Shown here: piece by piece, positions 1 to 7,628 of the stretch
Position numbering within the stretch: position 1 is the stretch's first letter
Layout: the number at the start of each line of letters is the position of its first letter
Source of the DNA: Aureispira sp. CCB-QB1
Lineage (GTDB): Bacteria; Bacteroidota; Bacteroidia; Chitinophagales; Saprospiraceae
DNA: 37,414 bases
Direction of reading: 5' to 3'
Assembly (NCBI GenBank): GCA_945870185.1
Contig: CAMBRK010000041.1
Span: 1 to 37,414 of the forward strand
The notes under the pieces: model-generated
The model's database searches: none
The model's input: only the letters and a program-made list of their open reading frames with translations
Told to the model about the DNA's origin: nothing
Made by a program: the position numbers and the translations under genes

Positions 1-57
1 GCTATGCAATGATAATAATTGTTTGATTGTGCTCATGCGCTTGATTTTACCTGCCAT
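1..57 (-). CDS. istA: IS21-family transposase IstA, N-terminal fragment (runs off window)
   Basis: Reading leftwards from an ATG at 57, 19 codons remain before the window edge and give MAGKIKRMSTIKQLLSLHS. This matches the way IstA transposases of IS21 elements commonly begin: a basic start, then an M-S-x-I-K-Q-hydrophobic stretch leading into a helix-turn-helix. GGAG lies directly before the ATG, too close for an ideal ribosome site, so an in-frame TTG six bases upstream is an alternative start. The multiple end repeats upstream (128-307) fit the IS21 assignment. The catalytic domain and IstB would lie outside the window. The call rests on 19 residues plus context. Confidence 0.6.
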   Translation of the reverse strand, partial: MAGKIKRMSTIKQLLSLHS

Positions 58-127
58 CTCCAAGTCGATTAATGATTGTAAATAATACAACCATTAATAG
101 CTAAACCATGCCAATAACATCAATAAA

Positions 128-307
128 GGGGGTCAGTATGCTCCAGAATCCATATGATAAATCCCTACTCAGAGGGGTCAATATGCTCCAGAATAAAATC
201 TCTACCGCCTTAAAAAAGGGGGTCAGCATCAGCCAGATTGTCAGAAAAAATCAAACATGCCTAAACATGAAATTCATTCTGTTTAAGGGGGTCAACATGC
301 TCCAGTG
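128..307 (+). repeat. Four spaced copies of an IS21-type end repeat
   Basis: The copies are at 128-149 (GGGGGTCAGTATGCTCCAG plus AAT), 174-194 (GGGGTCAATATGCTCCAGAA plus T), 218-238 (GGGGTCAGCATCAGCCAGA, diverged) and 287-307 (GGGGGTCAACATGCTCCAG plus TG). They start 46, 44 and 69 bases apart. All have the same orientation and unrelated spacers. Such repeats near the tips of IS21 elements are generally regarded as transposase binding sites; that role is inferred here. Confidence 0.7.
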
Positions 308-310
308 TAT

Positions 311-486
311 CCATGTAGGCGATAGATTCCTTTTACCATATAGACTGAAGTTGATATCCTGATCTGTCAAAGCCTCGTTTTCTGATAGCAATTCTTCAAA
401 TTCTTCAAGTTTTTTACTGATTTGGGCATCTCCTCTTTTTTTACCAAATCTTTTTTGATGTTTAGTAAGGCATAAATCAATTCCAT
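311..486 (-). pseudogene. Truncated, frameshifted second copy of the 981-2489 gene
   Basis: Reading leftwards from ATG at 486 gives MELIYALLNIKKDLVKK. This aligns without gaps to the start MDTIMALLNVKKNL of the protein at 981-2489. At a run of seven A the frame must shift by one base (an eighth A would restore it). After that the similarity continues: KKLEEFEELLSENE against EKLDEFEKILNENE, and YGKRNLSPTW against YNNKNLTSTY. About half of 59 aligned residues are identical. The homology ends at about 311, where the IS end repeats begin. The fragment is best read as a paralogous gene broken by the IS insertion and a homopolymer frameshift. It also supports the chosen start of the intact copy. 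Confidence 0.75.
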
Positions 487-980
487 ATTGAAAAGTATTT
501 ATTAATTGACAAATTAAGATTATTAAAATAAATTAAAAGTTGAAATGTATTTGATTTTCGTTTTCATAAAATCATTTAACTGAATCTTGATTATGTAGGA
601 AAATTTTACATGAAAAGAGCTAGCATTTAATAATAAGACTGGAAAAAAGTTTTTTATAGTTATAGATATAAATTACATATAATCAATTAAATAGATTATT
701 TTACTATATAATATTTATAAAATATTGGTAAGTAAAATGCAATAGGAGTGTTAATAATTTATATCAGGGATGCCTTACCTTTGTGATGTAATAATTATTA
801 AAGTAATCAATCATTTCTGATATTTTATGATTTTTGTCTATTATTATGAGAGCATGAAACTTTAAGTTACAAGTCAATATACTGACACCAGTTTTTCGGC
901 CCTTTGATATGAATAAACCATCTTGCGGAACATCAACCCTCTAACTTGAAAAGCACTCAAAATTTCTTATATCCTATGTT
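487..980. other. Gene-poor AT-rich stretch
   Basis: About 490 bases between the gene fragment and the 3' end of the intact copy. I see no ORF of note, no RNA gene and no strong hairpin. A short leftward open stretch around 870-950 (reading RGLMFRKMVYSYQRAEKL) could be a relic of a coding sequence, but I do not recognise it. Confidence 0.4.
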
Positions 981-2489
981 TTATTTTTTGAACTTGTCCG
1001 TAAGTACTTCCAAAATCAATTCCCATAAGTAATCATAAGGAATGATTTCGACTTGAGTGCTTTTTTCGTCAGGCACAAGATTTGAATTATCTAATTTCTG
1101 CTTTAAACTATGGGTATAATTTTGTGTCCGAATAGGATTGAAATCTGCCTTTACCATTAAAAGTAACATTTTAATAAAACAATTGGACCTGAAAGTTTCA
1201 TCTTTATGTAAGTATCTGTATGTGTACTGATTTAGGGATTCCATTTTATCTATAATCTTGTTATATTTATTATCTAGCAAAAGAAATAAAATTTGGATAA
1301 CAAGGATAGTAATATTTTGTCCAGACTTGTCTTTAGTATGAAACGGTACACTATTCATAAATTTTGTTAGTGAAAATGGCTTTAATCCTTGTTTTTCGTC
1401 TTTTGGAAGATCTATTTTACCAAGTCTAATTAGAAAATGAAGGTAGGCTTCTCTTAATATCCACTGTTCTTGGAAAAGCGGGAACTTACTTAAATTTTTA
1501 TTCGTCAATATTTTTACTGATAGCTCATATAATCTATTATAATCTCTATTTCCTATTAAACTTAGATAGTAGAGGCTCGTGGCATGAAACCAATTTCTAG
1601 AGCCAAAGGTTACCATTTCGATAATTTCTAAAAACCATTTATTAGCTTCGACGTAATTTTTTAAACATAAATTTGCTGTTGCAATATTTTGTTTACTTTG
1701 GAAAATACCTAATAATTCTTTATTTGGCAGTGCTTCGTTTTCTTCCAAACCTCTTGTAGCTATTTCTAGCCCCTTTTTATAATCTCCGATACTTTGGAAG
1801 TAAAAAAAGGTCAAGTCATTCACAAAAGAAACAATGTAATTGGATTTAAATTTAGTCTTGATTTCCTGCATTTTTATTACCATTTCCTTCATTTCTTTCA
1901 ATTGTTTTTGATTTAAGCCGCCTTTGTTGGTTACGTACAGATTAGAAAATATTGAGTTACATTTTTTAACATAAATTTCAGCTTGGTATAAATCTAAGTT
2001 GTAGTCCAATTCTTTCATAGTAAATTTCATCTTTTTTTGATCTGGTTTGACGAAGCTGTAATAAGACATTAAATTTGTAAGTTGTCTAACTGCCAAATCA
2101 GGAGCTGAATATTTGGTTGAAAGTTTAAATGCTTTTTCAAAAATGATAATACTCTCACGTCTAAAAAAATGCTTTTGTAAAATCAGTGCAATTTGAGTAA
2201 TTTTTTCAATTTGTAAAGATGATTTTACTTTTGATTCTAGATCTTCTTCCAAACTGGATAGCATAAAGACTTCGTTCATCAGTCTTTCTTCCATTCTATA
2301 CTTTAATGATTTATATGTAGAAGTTAGGTTTTTATTATTATATAACAAACGACAAGCTTCTCTATCATCAATGTTTTCATTTTCATTTAATATCTTTTCG
2401 AATTCATCCAGTTTTTCGCTAAAATTATAATCCGAACGTTTTGCAGCAAGGTTTTTTTTGACATTTAGTAAGGCCATTATTGTATCCAT
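981..2489 (-). CDS. Helical (TPR-like) protein of unknown function, 502 residues
   Basis: I do not recognise a named family. The protein is predicted to be almost entirely alpha-helical. It is rich in Lys, Glu, Leu, Phe and Tyr, with repeated aromatic-helix pairs of about 35-40 residues (for example around residues 130-180, 215-260 and 270-330) that resemble degenerate tetratricopeptide repeats. There is no signal peptide and no membrane segment, so it is probably cytosolic. The N-terminal 70 residues (MALLNVKKNL and a charged helix EKLDEFEKILNENE) are shared with the broken copy at 311-486, so this is a multi-copy family. The start at 2489 is supported because the fragment begins at the same residue. 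It is flanked by an IS21 end on one side and a gene-poor region on the other. A scaffold or interaction role is only an inference from the helical repeats. Confidence 0.7.
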   Translation of the reverse strand: MDTIMALLNVKKNLAAKRSDYNFSEKLDEFEKILNENENIDDREACRLLYNNKNLTSTYKSLKYRMEERLMNEVFMLSSLEEDLESKVKSSLQIEKITQIALILQKHFFRRESIIIFEKAFKLSTKYSAPDLAVRQLTNLMSYYSFVKPDQKKMKFTMKELDYNLDLYQAEIYVKKCNSIFSNLYVTNKGGLNQKQLKEMKEMVIKMQEIKTKFKSNYIVSFVNDLTFFYFQSIGDYKKGLEIATRGLEENEALPNKELLGIFQSKQNIATANLCLKNYVEANKWFLEIIEMVTFGSRNWFHATSLYYLSLIGNRDYNRLYELSVKILTNKNLSKFPLFQEQWILREAYLHFLIRLGKIDLPKDEKQGLKPFSLTKFMNSVPFHTKDKSGQNITILVIQILFLLLDNKYNKIIDKMESLNQYTYRYLHKDETFRSNCFIKMLLLMVKADFNPIRTQNYTHSLKQKLDNSNLVPDEKSTQVEIIPYDYLWELILEVLTDKFKK

Positions 2490-2874
2490 ACGTAAAGTTT
2501 AAAAATTATAAAATATTGATTAATAAATATTTATGATAATATTTTTGTTTTTATTATTCAAAATAGCATAAATTTATTTGATGAAAATTGTTGTATTCAT
2601 ATTTGACACTACGCTATATCTTTGTTTTATGTATTGTTGAAGTAAGAATAACTTCAATTTTTTATCTGGTTATTATCCAAAAAACGGCTTAAAGATAGTT
2701 GTTATTGGGAAATTTTACAAGCTTATTAAGGTAAGTTTAGTCATTTTATCGCAAATTGTTTTTGTATAATTCATTTGTTATCAATTTACTATGACGAAAT
2801 AATTAAACAAATTGTAATAAATAGCTTGTGTTAATGTCGGTTTTTTTGTTAAAAGATGATTTGTGGTTAAGTCC

Positions 2875-2882
2875 TACTTTTG
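2875..2882 (+). promoter_or_regulatory. Bacteroidota-type -7 element TACTTTTG
   Basis: TACTTTTG matches the TAnnTTTG consensus exactly, which predicts transcription from about 2889. A TTTG lies upstream, but its spacing (26 bases) is longer than usual. A strong terminator about 280 bases downstream supports a short transcript. Confidence 0.45.
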
Positions 2883-2922
2883 TGTTGTAATTATTTATCA
2901 ACAATAAAGTAAAACAATTATT

Positions 2923-2988
2923 ATGGACTTACTTAGGATCTTACTAATAATATTAGGAATAGTAACTGATGAAGATGAAGGTTTTTAA
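2923..2988 (+). CDS. Possible 21-residue hydrophobic peptide
   Basis: ATG at 2923 opens 21 codons ending in TAA at 2986-2988. The peptide is MDLLRILLIILGIV followed by an acidic tail ending DEDEGF, which suits a single short membrane helix with a charged end. It starts about 34 bases after the predicted transcription start. Its first residues recall the start of Pmp3/YqaE membrane peptides, but the family's Pro-Pro motif and second helix are absent. It is also rich in Leu and Ile, so a leader peptide is possible. Translation is not demonstrated. Confidence 0.3.
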   Translation: MDLLRILLIILGIVTDEDEGF

Positions 2989-3124
2989 CTTTCATATAAG
3001 ATATATTATAAATAACAAAAGGTGCGTATGGGGAGATTTGAGTCGCTAGGCTTATATTCTCCCCATCGATTTTGAAAAGTAAAGAATTTCAGCCGCTCGT
3101 ATTCTCATTTTTTTAGGTTCAACT

Positions 3125-3167
3125 AAAGCTGTCGGACGTCGGACTCCATACGGACAGCTTTTTTTTT
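3125..3167 (+). terminator. Strong intrinsic terminator
   Basis: A perfect 9-bp stem, AAAGCTGTC (3125-3133) with GACAGCTTT (3153-3161), is followed by a run of nine T (3159-3167). The loop contains a tandem heptamer GTCGGAC that starts inside the stem. It ends the putative small transcript that begins near 2889. Confidence 0.7.
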
Positions 3168-3338
3168 GAAAAAACTACACTATGGGTTACGAAATATACG
3201 ATAAATTTAATCCACTTTTAAATTAATTTGTTTCTATTAAGATAAAAAAGTAATCCTACTTTGCTCGACAATAATATTATTATTCCCTATTATTCAATAT
3301 TTTATCGAAATATTTTAATCCAACTTCTATTAATTTTT

Positions 3339-3346
3339 TACATTTG
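3339..3346 (+). promoter_or_regulatory. Likely uppS promoter, TACATTTG
   Basis: TACATTTG followed by CGG fits the TAnnTTTG -7 consensus and sits about 115 bases before the uppS start. The wider motif TTAnnTTTGCGG is shared with the hppA and mreB promoters in this window. No clear -33 TTTG is seen. Confidence 0.45.
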
Positions 3347-3461
3347 CGGGTCCAAAGAAGATGGTATAAATTTTCTTTACTTATTTAATGGTTTAAAATT
3401 TTATAAATAACTATTATCCATCTCTTTACATAGTAAATTTTTTTGATTTAATATATTTTAA

Positions 3462-4217
3462 TTGTACACGGATCAAATCATATATTCCAAACTACCCAGA
3501 CATATTGCCATCATTATGGATGGCAATGGCAGATGGGCAAAAGAGAAAGGGAAGCCTAGGGTTTTTGGTCATAAAAGCGGTGTTACGGCAGTAAGGGAAG
3601 TTACAGAAGCTGCTGCTGAATTGGGCATAGAGTATTTAACGTTATATGCTTTTTCTACGGAAAATTGGTCAAGGCCTACTTTTGAAGTTAATGCACTGAT
3701 GACATTGCTTGTAGAGACCGTGAAACAGGAATTGGCTACCCTTAATAAAAACAATATCAGATTAAAAGCTATAGGTGATTTGTCAGGATTACCTAAAAAA
3801 ACACGAGAAACTTTGTTGCAGGGCATAGAAATGACTGCTCAAAATACAAGAATGACTTTAGTTTTAGCACTAAACTACTCATCCAGATGGGAGATTGTAG
3901 AAGCAGCAAAAAAAATGGCTTTAGATGTATCCGAGGGTAATTTAAATATAGATGCCGTAAATGCTGATGTTTTTTCTGGGTATTTAAATACAAAAGATAT
4001 TCCAGATCCAGAGCTTATGATTCGAACAAGTGGCGAGCATCGAATTAGTAATTATTTGTTATGGCAAGCAGCTTACGCCGAGTTATATTTTACTTCAGTG
4101 TTATGGCCAGACTTCAGAAAAGAACATTTTTATCAGGCTATTATTGATTTTCAAAACAGAGAAAGAAGATTTGGAAAGACAAGTGAGCAAGTATCAGAAC
4201 GTAATTTAGAGAATTAA
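3462..4217 (+). CDS. uppS: Undecaprenyl diphosphate synthase (cis-prenyltransferase)
   Basis: This enzyme condenses farnesyl diphosphate with eight isopentenyl diphosphates to make the C55 lipid carrier used for peptidoglycan and surface glycans. The sequence shows the family's N-terminal motif HIAIIMDGNGRWA (residues 14-26; D20 would bind magnesium), a GHKSG segment, LTLYAFSTENW, and the C-terminal RTSGEHRISNYLLWQAAYAE signature. The 251-residue length is normal. The frame opens with a TAA stop immediately before TTG at 3462. The next ATG is inside the catalytic motif, so TTG is the only sensible start; no Shine-Dalgarno is visible. bamA follows after about 80 bases, and uppS-bamA-ompH is a common Bacteroidota cluster. 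Confidence 0.95.
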   Translation: MYTDQIIYSKLPRHIAIIMDGNGRWAKEKGKPRVFGHKSGVTAVREVTEAAAELGIEYLTLYAFSTENWSRPTFEVNALMTLLVETVKQELATLNKNNIRLKAIGDLSGLPKKTRETLLQGIEMTAQNTRMTLVLALNYSSRWEIVEAAKKMALDVSEGNLNIDAVNADVFSGYLNTKDIPDPELMIRTSGEHRISNYLLWQAAYAELYFTSVLWPDFRKEHFYQAIIDFQNRERRFGKTSEQVSERNLEN

Positions 4218-4296
4218 GGAAACGTTAAAGAAATTTTTAAAAACAGCATTTTATAAATATTGATCGTTGTTAAGTGTTGTACAAAGTTGGATGGTA

Positions 4297-6897
4297 ATGA
4301 AAAACATAATAAAATTTTTACTTCTTGTTGTTTTGATAAGTTCAGGAAGCCTTAGCCTAAAAAGTCAAGATGAGAGTATTATCAATTATGGTGATAGGAA
4401 GACATACGAAATAGGTGGTATTAACATTGAAGGAGCAGAAAACAGAGATAGAAATGCGATAAAATCTATAGCAGGATTGAGAGAAGGAAATAAAATACAA
4501 ATTCCCGGCCCTACTGTTCCTGCAGCGATGAAGGCACTTCTCAAGCTTAAGTTGTTTGATGATGTCCAAATCTTTATCGATAAGACGGAAGGGGAAGTTG
4601 TGTTTTTGAAGATTATTCTGGTCGAAAGGCCTGTTTTGACCAGATGGTCGTATAAAGGCATAAAATCTTCAAAACACGAAGACCTCAACGATATCGTAAA
4701 AAATATTTTGACAAAAGGAGGTATAGTTACAGATGACCAAAAGGATCTTGCCAAAATGAAAATTAAGGAGTACTACATCGGAAAAGGTAAACTAGATGTT
4801 CAAGTGCTCGTTAATGAAATACCAGAAGAATCAAAAACATCTAGTGTAAGATTAGAGTTTGTAGTTAATCCAAATGATAGAGTAAAAATCGAAGATGTTG
4901 TTTTCGAAGGTAATCATTCTTATGTTTCCCGAAAACTTAGAAAAAAACTAGATAAAACAAAGAGAAAGGGAACACTATTTAAGAAGTCAAAATATATAGA
5001 AAAAGACTACCAAGAAGACATCAAAGCTTTAACAAAGTTTTATCAAAAGGAGGGATACAAAAATATGACAATAGTGATGGATACATCTTACAGGAATGCT
5101 GAAGGTAACATCATGATAAAAATGAAAATTGATGAGGGAAGACGGCACTATTTCAGAAATATTAGTTGGAAAGGAAATTCTCTTTATAAAGATGACTATC
5201 TATATACCATTTTAGGTTTATCAAAGGGGGACATCTACAATCCTGAGTTACTTCAAAACAGGCTCAAGTTTAGTCTCGATGGCAGAGATATTTCATCACA
5301 GTATTTGGATGACGGGTATTTGGCTTTTGATATTCAGCCAGTAGAGACTGCTATACAAAACGATTCAGTAGATATAGAAATGCGCATTTTTGAAGGTCCG
5401 CAGTTTACTATAGACAATGTGGTGATCAAAGGAAATGATCGTACCAATGAACATATAGTCAGAAGGGAAATAAGAACAAGACCGGGTCAAAAATTTAGTA
5501 GATCTGATATTATCCGATCCCAAAGAGAAATAATAAATCTTGGATATTTCAACCCGGAATCATTAGGTATAGAAAACCCAGTAAATCAAGCCAGAGGTAC
5601 GGTATCTATAGAATACCAACTAGAAGAAAAACCATCAGATCAGCTAGAGCTTTCTGCAGGATATGGTGGTTTCAGTGGATTGATAGGTACACTTGGAGTC
5701 GTTTTTAATAATTTTTCTATAGCTAATGTCAAAGATAGATCAACTTGGAGTCCTTTGCCTCAGGGTGATGGACAAAAACTTTCTGTAAGACTACAATCTA
5801 ACTCTAGATTTTTTAAATCATACAATTTTTCCTTTACTGAACCATGGTTGGGAGGTAATAAACCTAGATCATTTACCGTAGGTGCGGTCCAAACGGCATT
5901 TGATTATAGTTTACAGGGTCAAGGTACATTAAAAATTACTCGTGGTTTTATTGGTTTGGGATCACAAATGAAATGGCCGGACGATTTCTTTTCGTCTAAT
6001 ACCACATTGAATATAGAGCAAATCAATTTGGATAGGTTTCAAGGAGGAGGATTTCCTGTAAGTGTAGGAGTATTTAACAACTGGAGTATTAAGCAGACTT
6101 TTACAAGAAGTAGTATCAGTGATCCTTTGTATCCTAGAAGGGGCTCTAGGGTGTCACTAGCTTTACAAATTACGCCACCTTATTCGTTGTTTAGAAAAAA
6201 CCAAACTTTTGTTCCTACTCAAGCACAAAAGGATGAAATAGAAAAGGATTACAGATTTGAAATAGGTCCAGCTGGTACATTTGTTCGGGCTGAATTGGAC
6301 AACAAAATCAATGAGTTAAATGAAGCCAACAAATTTAGATGGCTTGAATATCATAAATGGAAGATCAATGCTGAATGGTATTTTAATTTATTTGAAAAGT
6401 TTGTTTTGGCTACTAATGTAAAAATCGGTATTTTAGGAAGCTTCAACAGAGATTTGGGGATTTCACCATTTGAAAGATTCCAGATTGGTGGAGATGGTAT
6501 CAACAACCAGAATGTAGGGTTACAAGGTAGAGAAATTATCGCTTTAAGAGGATATGATGTAGCAGATATACAAGGAAATGGGCCAGTCAGTCAAAATGGT
6601 AATACCCCAGGAGCACCTATTTTTAATAAGTTTACCGTAGAAATGAGGTATCCGCTATCCTTAAACCCTAACTCTACCATTTTTGTGACCAGTTGGATTC
6701 AAGGTGGAAATGGATATGAAAACTTTAAGAAATACAATCCTTTTGATCTAAGAAGATCAGCTGGTTTTGGGGCAAGGGTATTCTTACCTATGTTTGGACT
6801 CCTTGGATTTGATTATGGTTGGGGTTTTGATAAGCAGCTGACAGGCTCTAATGGATACGGTAAATTCAATATTGTATTAGGATTTGAACCTGAATAA
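4297..6897 (+). CDS. bamA: Outer membrane protein assembly factor BamA
   Basis: BamA inserts beta-barrel proteins into the outer membrane. The chosen ATG at 4297 gives a clean signal peptide (MKNIIKFLLLVVLISSG, cleavage near SLKSQ). The open frame extends upstream to 4267, but those residues spoil the signal peptide. Roughly residues 30-430 form five POTRA repeats, recognisable by recurring segments such as FEGNHSYVSRKLRKKL, WKGNSLYKDDYL and IKGNDRTNEHIVRREI. The C-terminal 430 residues form the barrel, with FSFTEPWLGG and, near the end, the region around GFGARVFLPMFGLLGFDYGWG. The 866-residue length is typical for Bacteroidota. It lies between uppS and ompH. An imperfect hairpin at about 6914-6955 may end the transcript. 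Confidence 0.93.
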   Translation: MKNIIKFLLLVVLISSGSLSLKSQDESIINYGDRKTYEIGGINIEGAENRDRNAIKSIAGLREGNKIQIPGPTVPAAMKALLKLKLFDDVQIFIDKTEGEVVFLKIILVERPVLTRWSYKGIKSSKHEDLNDIVKNILTKGGIVTDDQKDLAKMKIKEYYIGKGKLDVQVLVNEIPEESKTSSVRLEFVVNPNDRVKIEDVVFEGNHSYVSRKLRKKLDKTKRKGTLFKKSKYIEKDYQEDIKALTKFYQKEGYKNMTIVMDTSYRNAEGNIMIKMKIDEGRRHYFRNISWKGNSLYKDDYLYTILGLSKGDIYNPELLQNRLKFSLDGRDISSQYLDDGYLAFDIQPVETAIQNDSVDIEMRIFEGPQFTIDNVVIKGNDRTNEHIVRREIRTRPGQKFSRSDIIRSQREIINLGYFNPESLGIENPVNQARGTVSIEYQLEEKPSDQLELSAGYGGFSGLIGTLGVVFNNFSIANVKDRSTWSPLPQGDGQKLSVRLQSNSRFFKSYNFSFTEPWLGGNKPRSFTVGAVQTAFDYSLQGQGTLKITRGFIGLGSQMKWPDDFFSSNTTLNIEQINLDRFQGGGFPVSVGVFNNWSIKQTFTRSSISDPLYPRRGSRVSLALQITPPYSLFRKNQTFVPTQAQKDEIEKDYRFEIGPAGTFVRAELDNKINELNEANKFRWLEYHKWKINAEWYFNLFEKFVLATNVKIGILGSFNRDLGISPFERFQIGGDGINNQNVGLQGREIIALRGYDVADIQGNGPVSQNGNTPGAPIFNKFTVEMRYPLSLNPNSTIFVTSWIQGGNGYENFKKYNPFDLRRSAGFGARVFLPMFGLLGFDYGWGFDKQLTGSNGYGKFNIVLGFEPE

Positions 6898-7028
6898 GCC
6901 GTTAATTGTGACCTTAACTTAAAATATGCAATTAAAACCATTAAATTTTAGTTAAAATAATATCTTTTTGAATCATCGAATACAAATCAACGTCTTATAT
7001 TTATATTTTTTTAAACAAAACATTTAAA

Positions 7029-7535
7029 ATGAAACACACTTTTTTAGGAATGATTTTTTTGACTCTATTTACTTTAGGTCTAAATGGACAAAAGCTTGGA
7101 TATATAAATACACAAGAACTTTTGTCGGGAATGTCTGAAATGAAATTAGCTGACAACCAAGTACAACAATTGCAAAATGAGCTAGTTGCAAAGGGTGAAG
7201 AGTTAGTAATCAAGTTTGAGGCAGAATATAAAGCATATATGGCTGAAGCCAATAGTGGAACGCTATCTAAAGTCCAAATGCAGCAAAAAGAAGAATCTCT
7301 GGTTGCAAAACAAGAAGAAATTAAGAAATACGAAGCTGATATACAGCAAAAACTTGTGGCAAAAAGAGAAGAGTTGTATAAGCCTGTATTGGATAAAGTT
7401 AAGGCAGAAATCGAAAAGTTAGGAAAAGATGGTAGTTATACCATGATATTTGACTCTAGCGCAGGTATGATTTTACATGCTGCTGATACCGAAAATCTTA
7501 TGCCTATTTTGAAGACCAAATTGGGGGTAAACTAA
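7029..7535 (+). CDS. OmpH/Skp-family periplasmic chaperone
   Basis: A 168-residue secreted protein with signal peptide MKHTFLGMIFLTLFTLGLNG followed by the family start QKLGYINTQELLSGMSE. A long charged Gln/Lys/Glu coiled coil occupies about residues 45-120, and a short C-terminal beta segment (SYTMIFDSSAGMILHA, near residues 138-153) completes the Skp body. Skp-like trimers hold unfolded outer-membrane proteins in the periplasm before BamA takes them. The position directly after bamA agrees. Bacteroidota often carry two such genes in tandem; only one is present here. A 14-bp hairpin follows the stop. Confidence 0.88.
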   Translation: MKHTFLGMIFLTLFTLGLNGQKLGYINTQELLSGMSEMKLADNQVQQLQNELVAKGEELVIKFEAEYKAYMAEANSGTLSKVQMQQKEESLVAKQEEIKKYEADIQQKLVAKREELYKPVLDKVKAEIEKLGKDGSYTMIFDSSAGMILHAADTENLMPILKTKLGVN

Positions 7536-7556
7536 GAAGTACCTACCTTGAAATAT

Positions 7557-7607
7557 AAAAGTAGTTATTGGAGTTTGTGAAAACGATTTCAATAACTACT
7601 TTTGTTT
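7557..7607 (+). terminator. Hairpin terminator after ompH
   Basis: A perfect 14-bp stem, AAAAGTAGTTATTG (7557-7570) with CAATAACTACTTTT (7590-7603), is extended inward by weak pairs and followed by GTTTT. It separates the ompH transcript from the TonB-domain array. Confidence 0.7.
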
Positions 7608-7628
7608 TAAGGATTAAAAAATAATAAA

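Larger units (their letters stand above)
1..313 (-). mobile_element. End of an IS21-family insertion sequence
   Basis: This stretch combines the start of a leftward istA-like frame with about 250 bases of non-coding DNA carrying four similar end repeats. IS21-family elements are known to carry several copies of a terminal repeat upstream of istA. Similarity to the interrupted gene fragment at 311-486 stops within a few bases of the outermost repeat, so the element tip lies between about 304 (after ATGCTCCA) and 313. The other end and any target duplication are outside the window. Confidence 0.6.
2889..3167 (+). ncRNA. Putative small RNA or leader transcript, about 280 nt
   Basis: This unit is bounded by the -7 element at 2875-2882 and an intrinsic terminator at 3125-3167. 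Inside are a 21-codon ORF and a hairpin at 3028-3066 with a perfect 9-bp stem (ATGGGGAGA / TCTCCCCAT) and a 21-base loop. I looked for hallmarks of RNase P RNA, tmRNA, SRP RNA and 6S RNA and found none. It may be a small-protein mRNA, a regulatory RNA or an attenuator. No downstream gene follows closely enough to be an obvious attenuation target, because uppS appears to have its own promoter. Confidence 0.4.
2490..3461. other. Long intergenic region with a putative small transcript
   Basis: About 970 very AT-rich bases with no conventional gene. The first 385 bases hold only scattered weak signals: a TATCTTTG promoter-like octamer at 2617-2624, and a 7-bp hairpin followed by six T at 2637-2663. 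From 2875 to 3167 a promoter, a 21-codon ORF, a hairpin and a terminator line up as a small transcription unit. From 3168 to 3461 I see only the likely uppS promoter. Confidence 0.5.

Noticed and set aside
128-307. Possible CRISPR array
   Set aside because: Only four degenerate, unequally spaced copies, no cas genes, and next to an IstA-like start; IS21 end repeats explain them better.
108-362. Rightward 84-codon ORF across the left-end repeats
   Set aside because: Its internal repeats (GVSMLQ, GVNMLQ) are simply translations of the IS end repeats, and it runs antisense into the gene fragment at 311-486.
2617-2663. TATCTTTG promoter-like octamer followed by a 7-bp hairpin and six T
   Set aside because: The promoter would start only about 6 bases before the hairpin, leaving no meaningful transcript; both are likely chance in very AT-rich DNA.
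2923-2988. Pmp3/YqaE membrane peptide
   Set aside because: Only the first dozen residues are similar; the conserved Pro-Pro motif and the second helix are absent and there is no downstream continuation in any frame.
2889-3167. 6S RNA, tmRNA, RNase P RNA or SRP RNA
   Set aside because: No long rod-like pairing, no tRNA-like ends or tag frame, no GAGGAAAGTCC-type core and no SRP tetraloop region could be found.
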